A stretch of 5,410 bases of DNA from UBA1732 sp045114235 (GTDB taxonomy: Bacteria > Verrucomicrobiota > Lentisphaeria > Victivallales > UBA1829), in assembly GCA_045114235.1 (NCBI GenBank), contig JBGUKB010000036.1, positions 1-5,410 on the forward strand, in the 5' to 3' direction. How positions within the stretch are numbered: position 1 is the stretch's first letter; each line of letters opens with the position of its first letter. The notes beneath the pieces were generated by a model that saw nothing but the letters and a program-made list of their open reading frames with translations, made no database searches and had not been told where the DNA came from. Made by a program: the position numbers and the translations under genes. This document shows, piece by piece, positions 1-4,633 of this stretch.

Positions 1-598
1 GTTCTGCTGGATCGTCGATTTCCCGATGTTCGAGACCGACGAGGAGACCGGCGCGCTGATCTTCTGCCACAACCCCTTCTCCATGCCGCAGGGCGGGATG
101 AAGGCGGTCGAGACGCAGGATCCGCTGGACATCGTGGCGTACCAGTACGACATCGTGTGCAACGGCATCGAGCTCTCCTCCGGCGCGATCCGCAACCACC
201 AGCCCGAACTCATGTACAAGCTCTTCGAGATGTGCGGCTACACCCGCGAGGTCGTCGACGACAAGTTCGGCGGCATGATCCGCGCGTTCAAGCTCGGCGC
301 GCCGCCGCACGGAGGCATCGCCCCCGGCGTCGACCGCATGGCGATGCTCCTCGCCGACGCCCCGAACATCCGCGAAGTCATCGCCTTCCCGTTCAACCAG
401 CAGGCCGAAGACCTGATGATGAACGCCCCGGCGGCCGTCGACATGAAGCAGCTGCGCGAACTCCGCGTGATCCCCGTCCCGCAGGAGCTCAAATACGAAG
501 AGACCTTCAAGAAACTCCTCGCCGAGGCCGAACGCATCCGCGCTGCGGAAGCCGCCGCCGCGGCCATGAACGCATCCGCGGCTCCGGAGCAGAACTAA
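1..598 (+). CDS. aspS: Aspartyl-tRNA synthetase, C-terminal part (5' end outside window)
   Basis: This cytoplasmic class II enzyme charges tRNA-Asp with aspartate using ATP. The reading frame is open from base 2 and begins FCWIVDFPMFE, a typical stretch of the bacterial AspRS catalytic core, so the gene clearly starts upstream. About 198 codons are visible. Recognisable pieces are HNPFSMPQGG, CNGIELSSGAIRNH, GAPPHGGIAPGVDR (class II motif 3, with the ATP-binding Arg of GVDR near bases 326-337) and REVIAFPFNQQAEDLM. The CNGxELSSG form is the one I associate with alphaproteobacterial, PVC and Bacteroidetes-type AspRS. After QLRELRVIPVP, where many homologues end soon after, the protein continues for about 38 residues as a Lys/Glu/Ala-rich tail. 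The TAA stop is at 596-598. Whether it also charges tRNA-Asn cannot be judged, because the anticodon-binding domain is outside the window. The family assignment is very secure. Confidence 0.97.
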   Translation, partial: FCWIVDFPMFETDEETGALIFCHNPFSMPQGGMKAVETQDPLDIVAYQYDIVCNGIELSSGAIRNHQPELMYKLFEMCGYTREVVDDKFGGMIRAFKLGAPPHGGIAPGVDRMAMLLADAPNIREVIAFPFNQQAEDLMMNAPAAVDMKQLRELRVIPVPQELKYEETFKKLLAEAERIRAAEAAAAAMNASAAPEQN

Positions 599-610
599 GC
601 TCGCTCCGGA
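583..610 (+). other. Perfect 8-bp inverted repeat spanning the aspS stop codon
   Basis: TCCGGAGC (583-590) is the exact reverse complement of GCTCCGGA (603-610), separated by 12 bases that contain the aspS stop. In RNA this would form a GC-rich stem at the gene end. No T-run follows, so it is not a standard intrinsic terminator. It may protect the 3' end, attenuate read-through into the next gene, or be chance in GC-rich DNA. Confidence 0.45.
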
Positions 611-633
611 CCGCCGCCCTGCCCCGTCGCATC

Positions 634-639
634 GGAGGA
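634..639 (+). promoter_or_regulatory. Ribosome binding site of the lytic transglycosylase gene
   Basis: GGAGGA lies 5 bases before the ATG at 645, a near-ideal Shine-Dalgarno match that fixes this start. No convincing promoter is visible in the 46-base gap after aspS, so read-through from aspS is likely. Confidence 0.85.
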
Positions 640-644
640 CCGGC

Positions 645-1325
645 ATGCCAGCCAAACGGAAACAAACCATCAAGCGGAAGACCGATGGAAAGAAGCCCAA
701 AAAGGGCAGTCCGCAGCGCAGTACGCTGCTGATCTCCGTTCACCGGACGCAGGCGGTCTTCCTGCTCCTGCTGTTCGCATTGATCGGCGTTCTGATGGGC
801 GTCGGCGTCTGGAAGGCGGGTTCCGCCATCGCCGACTATGTCGACCGTTCGTCCCGCTACGACAAGATGATCGTGGCGGCAGGACGCCGCAACGGCGTGT
901 ATCCGCCGCTCCTGAAGGCGGTCATCTGGAAGGAAAGCCGGTTCGACGCCACGGCGCGCGGCAGCAAGGGCGAGATCGGCCTGATGCAGGTCATGCCGTC
1001 GACAGCTGTCAAGGACTGGGAAAACACCTTCCAGCGGCAGGTGCCGTCCGACGGCGCGCTGATGGACCCGGCGCTCAACATCGAGATCGGGTCGTGGTTC
1101 CTCGGCCGCGCGCTGGAACGCTGGCAGGACTACAACGACGCGGAAGCGCTCGCGCTCTGCGAGTATAATGCCGGCATCCAGCGTGCCGAAGCGTGGAAAC
1201 CGCTTCTCCACGACGGCAGGGTCCTGCCGAACATCGACATCGAATCCACGCGTAAATACGTCCGGGACATCCTCGAACGGCGCGATGAATACGAACAAAC
1301 TTGGAAATGGGAGAAACTCAAATGA
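645..1325 (+). CDS. Membrane-anchored SLT-type lytic transglycosylase
   Basis: Predicted murein lytic transglycosylase of the Slt70/MltE-like SLT fold (family 1), which cuts the MurNAc-GlcNAc bond of peptidoglycan with formation of a 1,6-anhydro end. The 226-residue protein begins with a very basic tail (residues 1-28, many Lys/Arg). One hydrophobic segment follows at about 37-56 (AVFLLLLFALIGVLMGVGVW), so the enzyme is probably tethered to the inner membrane with its catalytic domain outside. That domain runs from about residue 72 to 215. It shows KESRFD with the predicted catalytic Glu97, then GLMQVMP (112-118), a DP-LNIEIG segment (141-149), EYNAG (173-177) and TRKYVRDIL near the end. All hallmark motifs are present, so it should be active. 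The start has a strong ribosome site. The stop overlaps the next gene's start as ATGA (1322-1325), indicating translational coupling. The exact family-1 subtype is not resolved. Confidence 0.93.
   Translation: MPAKRKQTIKRKTDGKKPKKGSPQRSTLLISVHRTQAVFLLLLFALIGVLMGVGVWKAGSAIADYVDRSSRYDKMIVAAGRRNGVYPPLLKAVIWKESRFDATARGSKGEIGLMQVMPSTAVKDWENTFQRQVPSDGALMDPALNIEIGSWFLGRALERWQDYNDAEALALCEYNAGIQRAEAWKPLLHDGRVLPNIDIESTRKYVRDILERRDEYEQTWKWEKLK
1309..1313 (+). promoter_or_regulatory. Ribosome binding site deciding the DUF3047 gene start
   Basis: GGGAG lies 8 bases before the ATG at 1322, inside the end of the transglycosylase gene. It supports ATG 1322 over the in-frame TTG at 1301, which has no good site and would add seven residues ahead of the signal peptide. 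Confidence 0.7.
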
Positions 1326-2086
1326 ACAAACGTTCCCGTCTCATGAAATCCGCCGCCATGCTCGCCGTCCTGCTCGCCCCCTGCGCCTTCCTTTCGGTCG
1401 GCCTGGCCGCGAAGGACAAGGAACCCGTGCGCCACTGGGATTTCCAGTCCTCCAAGCTCGACAGCGACAAGATCCCGGAAGGGTGGAGCTACCGCGGCAA
1501 GCCCGGCACGCCCGACGTGAAATATGAGATCGTCGAGGACAAGGAACTGAAGCACAAAGTCCTCCACATCACCTCCGACAAGGCGTCCGGCGTCATCATG
1601 GTCGACTGCTCCAACGTCGATCTCGACAAATACCCGATCATGCGCTGGCGCTGGAAAGCCGTCACGCTCCCGACCGGCGCGGACGCCACGGTCAAGTCCA
1701 AGGACGACCAGGGGATCGCCGTCTACGTCGGATACGGCAGAATCTCGCAGAGCAGCATCTCCTACAACTGGCAGACCGAGACCCCGAAAGGAAAATCCGG
1801 CAGCTCCACCTACAACTGGGTCGTCGACGTCGACTGGTTCACCCTGCGCGACAAGAACGACAAGATGGACACCTGGTTCGAGGAGGAAGTCAACGTCCGC
1901 GACGACATGAAGAAGATCTTCAAGAAGATCCCGCCCAGCTGGGCGCTGAGCATCTCGTCGAACAGCCAGTATACGGAATCGAAGGCCGACGTCTATCTGG
2001 ACTACATCGAGTTCGTCGACAAGAAGACCGCCGAGGCAAAGAAAGACGAGAAGAAGGACGAGAAGAAAGACGAGAAGAAGGACTGA
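1322..2086 (+). CDS. Exported DUF3047-family protein with Lys/Asp/Glu repeat tail
   Basis: The protein has 254 residues. Residues 1-30 form a Sec signal peptide: basic MNKRSRLMK, a hydrophobic core around AAMLAVLLAPCAFLSVGL, and probable cleavage after LAA. The LAPC stretch is not a proper lipobox because Pro precedes the Cys. The mature part resembles the DUF3047 family: HWDF and IPEGW near the start, YPIMRWRWKAV (104-114), KSKDDQGIAVYVGYG (125-139), ISYNW (146-150), and a final SKADVYLDYIEFVD (220-233). The Trp/Tyr-rich, all-beta look and the DYIEF ending suggest a jelly-roll or carbohydrate-binding-like sandwich, but this is inference and the family has no established function. The tail from about 234 is a charged KDEK repeat. 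ATGA overlap with the transglycosylase implies joint expression and perhaps a shared envelope role. Translation ends with tandem in-frame stops TGA TAA (2084-2089), and a strong terminator follows. Confidence 0.82.
   Translation: MNKRSRLMKSAAMLAVLLAPCAFLSVGLAAKDKEPVRHWDFQSSKLDSDKIPEGWSYRGKPGTPDVKYEIVEDKELKHKVLHITSDKASGVIMVDCSNVDLDKYPIMRWRWKAVTLPTGADATVKSKDDQGIAVYVGYGRISQSSISYNWQTETPKGKSGSSTYNWVVDVDWFTLRDKNDKMDTWFEEEVNVRDDMKKIFKKIPPSWALSISSNSQYTESKADVYLDYIEFVDKKTAEAKKDEKKDEKKDEKKD
2042..2083 (+). repeat. 12-bp in-frame tandem repeat encoding KDEK units
   Basis: Three and a half 12-base units (2042-2053, 2054-2065, 2066-2077, then 2078-2083) encode KDEK-KDEK-KDEK-KD at the extreme C-terminus. 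Units differ only at the first Lys codon, which alternates AAA/AAG, so the array can also be read as a 24-base period. The copy number could vary between strains without breaking the frame. Confidence 0.9.
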
Positions 2087-2114
2087 TAATCCTCACTCTT
2101 TCCTGTTATTTTCC

Positions 2115-2150
2115 GGGCTGGCGGATCCCGCATCCGCCGGCCCTTTTTTT
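2115..2150 (+). terminator. Rho-independent terminator of the aspS-side unit
   Basis: GGGCTGGCGGAT (2115-2126) pairs with ATCCGCCGGCCC (2132-2143) as a 12-bp stem with one G-U pair and a 5-base loop. Seven T residues follow (2144-2150). The T-run is on the plus-strand side only, so it ends transcription from the DUF3047 gene. For the convergent ligase gene, the same hairpin would be preceded by A's and not followed by a U-run, so it is a poor terminator in that direction. Confidence 0.93.
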
Positions 2151-2179
2151 CTGCAGCTGATGCAGTTTCTCAGGAAGGT

Positions 2180-3463
2180 TCAGGGCGTCCGCAGGTCGAA
2201 GAAGCGCACGGGTTTGCGCGACTGGCGCGAAATCTTCGCGCGCGCCTGTTCGTACGGGATGATCTCGACCGGGACATGGATGCGGATGCGCTTGTAGAGC
2301 TGTTCCGCGATGAACTCCGCGGTGCAGCCGGGATCGCGGACCGAGGCGAACACGCGCACCTCGTCGCTGAGCGCGCTGCCGGAGACTTCCATGTAATAAT
2401 CGGAAACGTCTTCGAGGCTGTCCAGCACGGTGAAGAAGGAGTTCGGGAAGAGCGTGGTCCCACGGATCTTCAGCATCTGCGCCTTGCGCCCGAGGATCGG
2501 CCCCAGGCGGCGCGTGTTGCGTCCGCAGGAGCAGCGTTCCTCCGGGATCAGGAACGACACGTCGCCCGTGCGGAACCGGATCAACGGCATGCCCGTTACG
2601 CGGAGCGGCGTCACCACCACTTCGCCGACTTTGCCCGGCGGCAGTGGATGCCCGTCGGGATCGACGATCTCGACGATCGCGAGGTCGGCTGGCGGGTGTC
2701 CGCCCGCGCACGCCGAACACTCGGTAAAGCTGGTCACGATCTCGGAGGACGCGTAGGTGGAATGCGCCGCGCCGGGGAAATGCCGGTCGAGCTTGCGTCC
2801 CAGCGGCGTGAGCGCCAGGTCGCGGGTGCGGAGCGGTTCGCCGATGCACACCAGTGTATGCACGGACGGGCAGTCGTATCCGGTTTCCGCGAGGTATTCG
2901 CCGAGTTTCGCCAGAAACGACGGGACGCCGACGATCGCGCCGGGGCGCGTCAGGCGCATGATCTCGGCGTGGCTTTCCAGCGTGTTCAGTCCGTTGCGGA
3001 TCGCCGTCGCGCCCATCTGGATCACGCCGGAATAATACGCCAGCCCGGCGATGAAACAGCGGTCGATGGTGCAGGTCAGCAGGACGCGGTCGCCGGGCCT
3101 GATCCCGGCGGCGAGGAACCCCTTCGCGTCATTATAGCCGAGGCGGCGCAAGTCGTTCGCGCTGTAGGAGATGCGGCACGGGCGGCCCGTGGTCCCGCTG
3201 GTGAAGCTGATGTCGGCGATCTCTTCGGGCGGGAGCGCCACGAACGAATCGTTGAATTCCGCGAGGTCGCCCTTCCCCGTCAACGGCAGTTCGGCGAGGG
3301 ATTCGATCGTAACGGGGCGGTCCGGGCGGTCGCGCAGGATCCGGCGGTAATACGGCGACCTGGCGCGGCAGTACGCGATATGCTCGTTCAGCAGACGCGT
3401 CTGTTCCGCGCGGATCACTTCGGGTTCAGCGAAATCCAGCCGCCCGTGCACGTCAAAATCCAT
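2180..3463 (-). CDS. PaaK-like adenylate-forming CoA ligase (phenylacetate-CoA ligase family)
   Basis: A 427-residue member of the ANL superfamily, close to the usual PaaK length. Such enzymes activate a carboxylic acid with ATP to an acyl-adenylate and then form the CoA thioester in the cytoplasm. Visible motifs are FTSGTTGRP (87-95, the phosphate-binding loop), YASSE (237-241, adenine/substrate motif), RFRTGD (296-301, ribose-binding Asp), GRKAQMLKIRG (325-335, hinge) and a C-terminal KPVRFFDLR whose Lys417 fits the catalytic lysine. Cys249 and Cys252 (CSAC), His256 and the CSCG pair Cys311/Cys313 match the metal-binding cysteines of PaaK-type enzymes, so a structural zinc site is likely. 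The ATG at 3463 is preferred over a TTG at 3484 that has no ribosome site, though the ATG's own site is weak (AGGA, 13 bases away). No ring-cleavage, ferredoxin oxidoreductase or other aromatic pathway gene lies beside it, so the acid substrate is unknown and paaK is not assigned. It appears to be transcribed alone. Confidence 0.9.
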   Translation of the reverse strand: MDFDVHGRLDFAEPEVIRAEQTRLLNEHIAYCRARSPYYRRILRDRPDRPVTIESLAELPLTGKGDLAEFNDSFVALPPEEIADISFTSGTTGRPCRISYSANDLRRLGYNDAKGFLAAGIRPGDRVLLTCTIDRCFIAGLAYYSGVIQMGATAIRNGLNTLESHAEIMRLTRPGAIVGVPSFLAKLGEYLAETGYDCPSVHTLVCIGEPLRTRDLALTPLGRKLDRHFPGAAHSTYASSEIVTSFTECSACAGGHPPADLAIVEIVDPDGHPLPPGKVGEVVVTPLRVTGMPLIRFRTGDVSFLIPEERCSCGRNTRRLGPILGRKAQMLKIRGTTLFPNSFFTVLDSLEDVSDYYMEVSGSALSDEVRVFASVRDPGCTAEFIAEQLYKRIRIHVPVEIIPYEQARAKISRQSRKPVRFFDLRTP

Positions 3464-3480
3464 AGTCCCGCCAACATCCT

Positions 3481-3531
3481 GCAAGCGTGAGATCAGACAG
3501 GCGGAACGGGCGCTTGCGGTCCCGTCTCCGC
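3481..3531 (-). promoter_or_regulatory. Structured leader, possible H-type pseudoknot, before the ligase gene
   Basis: Reading the minus strand, GCGGA-G-ACGGG (3531-3521) pairs with CCCGT-TCCGC (3510-3501), a 10-bp stem with one bulged base and a 10-base loop. The loop contains GCAAGCG (3517-3511), the exact complement of CGCTTGC (3487-3481) downstream. Together these give stem 1, a 3-base loop, stem 2 of 7 bp, and a 13-base crossing loop, which is sterically suitable for an H-type pseudoknot. The second strand of stem 2 directly abuts the AGGA that may serve as ribosome site. No known riboswitch class is recognised. Control of translation is inference from pairing alone. Confidence 0.4.
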
Positions 3532-3586
3532 GCCGGAAAAACGAACTGGAGCGAACGATGTTTCACCCCGGTTTTACGACAAGATA

Positions 3587-3615
3587 AATATACATCGGGT
3601 CGCACGCATTTGCAA
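3587..3615 (-). promoter_or_regulatory. Probable sigma70-type promoter of the PaaK-like gene
   Basis: On the minus strand, TTGCAA (3615-3610; 4 of 6 consensus bases) is followed after 17 bases by TATATT (3592-3587; 5 of 6). Transcription would begin near 3580, giving a leader of roughly 115 nt before the ATG at 3463. The same TATATT box occurs in the other promoter of this window. The local AT-rich patch stands out in GC-rich DNA. Confidence 0.6.
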
Positions 3616-3634
3616 ACGCCGGACCGCGTTTTTT
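3614..3634. terminator. Weak stem-loop after the DUF1294 gene
   Basis: AAACGC (3614-3619) and GCGTTT (3626-3631) form a 6-bp stem with a 6-base loop, 11 bases past the DUF1294 stop. In the direction of that gene only three U's follow. The T-run (six T's, 3629-3634) is on the plus-strand side, where no gene needs it. It overlaps the -35 box of the ligase promoter. A partial terminator at best. Confidence 0.25.
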
Positions 3635-3644
3635 CAGGAGAGAA

Positions 3645-4103
3645 TTACAGTCGACCGAGCCCGGCCTCGACAAGCCGTTTCATCTGCTCCGGGAAGACGA
3701 TCCATGCGACCGCCACCGCGTTCAGGATCACGCAGAGCCAGAAAACGATCATGAACGAGAGCTTTTTCCATTTGTGGCGGAAGCACGCCTGCGCGAACAG
3801 CGCCCCCGGCCAGCCGCAGAAGAGTTCCCAGAAATGAAGCGTGGCCTCCGGGATCCGCCATTCCTGACGCTCCGCCAGATGCTTGTCCTCCCGGTAGAAC
3901 AGGATCGTCAGCAGGCTGTTGAGCACGAACGAGAGTGCGAGCCCCGGAAGGGGTTGCCTCAGCCACAGCGAAACCGCCGCGCCGGGGATGACCGCCAGCG
4001 GCCAGCCCCCCGCGATGCGGGCAACAAATGTCAGCTTCTTTTTCCCCGGTCCGCCCGCCGAAGATTTCCTTGCGGATTTCGGATTGCCTTTCCTGTCCGT
4101 CAT
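3645..4103 (-). CDS. DUF1294-family small membrane protein
   Basis: A 152-residue protein. The family signature is clear: DKHLAERQEWRIPEATLH (73-90), then CGWPGALFAQ (96-105) and RHKWKKLSF (109-117), matching the DUF1294 pattern DK-x-W-RIPE-x-LH, G-PGA, RHK. Hydrophobic segments lie at about 32-48, 53-70 and 116-137, so it is an integral inner-membrane protein. The first 25 residues are basic and polar; the cold-shock domain fused to some family members is absent. Function is unknown for the family. The ATG at 4103 overlaps the stop of the upstream DUF1232 gene as ATGA (4103-4100), implying translational coupling. An in-frame ATG at 4130 exists, but an AGGGA touching it directly is too close to act as its ribosome site. 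The stop is TAA at 3647-3645. Confidence 0.85.
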   Translation of the reverse strand: MTDRKGNPKSARKSSAGGPGKKKLTFVARIAGGWPLAVIPGAAVSLWLRQPLPGLALSFVLNSLLTILFYREDKHLAERQEWRIPEATLHFWELFCGWPGALFAQACFRHKWKKLSFMIVFWLCVILNAVAVAWIVFPEQMKRLVEAGLGRL

Positions 4104-4501
4104 GGCTTCTTCGGCTGTCTGCTTTTCCATTCCCTGTACGTGTCGAGCTCGGACTGGAACGAGGCGATGACGAGGGCGAAGACGGCAGCGTCGTCCGTGA
4201 ATCCGAGCATGGGAAAGAAATCGGGGATGATGTCGAGCGGAGAAACGAGGTAGGTCACGGCGAATCCGATGGACGCGGCGAGCTTCCACGGGATGGTCCT
4301 GTATTCGCCCGACCAGTAATCCTGAAGAAGGCTCCAGGTCAGCCGGAACGTTTCGACCTGTTCGCCCAGCTGCATCGCCTTCCGTTCCGCGGTCTCGCGG
4401 TCCTTCTTGAGTTTTTCCAGGTCGTCTTCCGTGAAGCATTCGGTCCCGCGGTCGAAGGTCTCGTTGACCCTTTCCCGGTCGTCTTGGTTCAGTTCGCTCA
4501 T
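4100..4501 (-). CDS. DUF1232 / YkvA-family protein
   Basis: A 133-residue protein. The N-terminal half (1-60) is highly charged and likely helical, with a possible coiled coil at about 23-55 (DDLEKLKKDRETAERKAM). The C-terminal half carries the DUF1232 (YkvA) signature: YLVSPLDIIPDFFPMLGFTDD (84-104), followed by a helix ending in YREW. The Pro-Leu-Asp-Ile-Ile-Pro-Asp core and the DD pair are fully conserved. One hydrophobic stretch at about 73-90 may touch or span the membrane. Biochemical function of the family is unknown. ATG 4501 is chosen because AAGGAG sits 6 bases upstream. An in-frame ATG at 4531 would fall on or before the predicted transcription start. It is first in an operon with the DUF1294 gene, which overlaps its stop. 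Confidence 0.88.
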   Translation of the reverse strand: MSELNQDDRERVNETFDRGTECFTEDDLEKLKKDRETAERKAMQLGEQVETFRLTWSLLQDYWSGEYRTIPWKLAASIGFAVTYLVSPLDIIPDFFPMLGFTDDAAVFALVIASFQSELDTYREWKSRQPKKP

Positions 4502-4507
4502 GTCGGT

Positions 4508-4513
4508 CTCCTT
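4508..4513 (-). promoter_or_regulatory. Ribosome binding site of the DUF1232 gene
   Basis: On the minus strand AAGGAG lies 6 bases before the ATG at 4501. It settles the start against the upstream in-frame ATG at 4531. Confidence 0.85.
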
Positions 4514-4531
4514 GCGTTGTTCCTGCGGCAT

Positions 4532-4560
4532 AATATAACCTTGTTTCAGCCGGATGTCAA
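4532..4560 (-). promoter_or_regulatory. Near-consensus sigma70 promoter for the DUF1232-DUF1294 pair
   Basis: On the minus strand a perfect TTGACA (4560-4555) is followed after exactly 17 bases by TATATT (4537-4532), one base off TATAAT. The expected start is near 4525, leaving a leader of about 25 bases with the AAGGAG site in it. This is the strongest promoter in the window and suggests high basal expression. Confidence 0.85.
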
Positions 4561-4585
4561 TCCGGGAAGGAAAGATACTCCCGGA
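4561..4585. repeat. 7-bp inverted repeat abutting the -35 box, candidate operator
   Basis: TCCGGGA (4561-4567) and TCCCGGA (4579-4585) are perfect inverted arms around 11 bases. The repeat directly touches the -35 hexamer of the DUF1232 promoter, covering roughly -36 to -60. No T-run follows on either strand, so it is not an intrinsic terminator for the upstream GH43 gene. Arm centres are 18 bases apart, which would suit a dimeric regulator only loosely. Confidence 0.4.
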
Positions 4586-4633
4586 AAAAGAATGCCGCGC
4601 GGAATGAAACGTTTTGACAGACGGACCGACCGG

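Noticed and set aside
507..1298. A 263-codon open frame on the minus strand opposite aspS and the transglycosylase
   Set aside because: It lies opposite two well-supported genes and shows no family motif. Shadow frame.
2151..2165. Small hairpin CTGCA-GCTGA-TGCAG as terminator of the ligase gene
   Set aside because: The stem has only 5 bp and on the minus strand it is followed by A's, not U's.
2106..2849. A 247-codon minus-strand frame inside the ligase region that crosses the terminator
   Set aside because: It is an alternative frame of the ligase gene with low-complexity Arg/Pro content. The apparent open frame past the ligase stop is explained by the terminator hairpin and T-run.
2276..3490. 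A 404-codon open frame on the plus strand opposite the PaaK-like gene
   Set aside because: It is antisense to a gene with complete ANL motifs. The translation is Arg/Ala/Gly-rich with no recognisable domain, as expected for a GC-rich shadow frame, and it has no supporting start context.
3453..3566. A 37-codon basic leader peptide starting with GTG upstream of and overlapping the ligase start
   Set aside because: There is no proper Shine-Dalgarno sequence, the start is GTG, the Arg-rich content is typical of GC-rich noncoding frames, and no run of regulatory codons is seen.
4104..4439. N-terminal extension of the DUF1294 protein by 112 residues
   Set aside because: The extension is the DUF1232 gene read in another frame and is Arg/His-rich without a domain. 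The ATGA overlap at 4103 gives a clean start.
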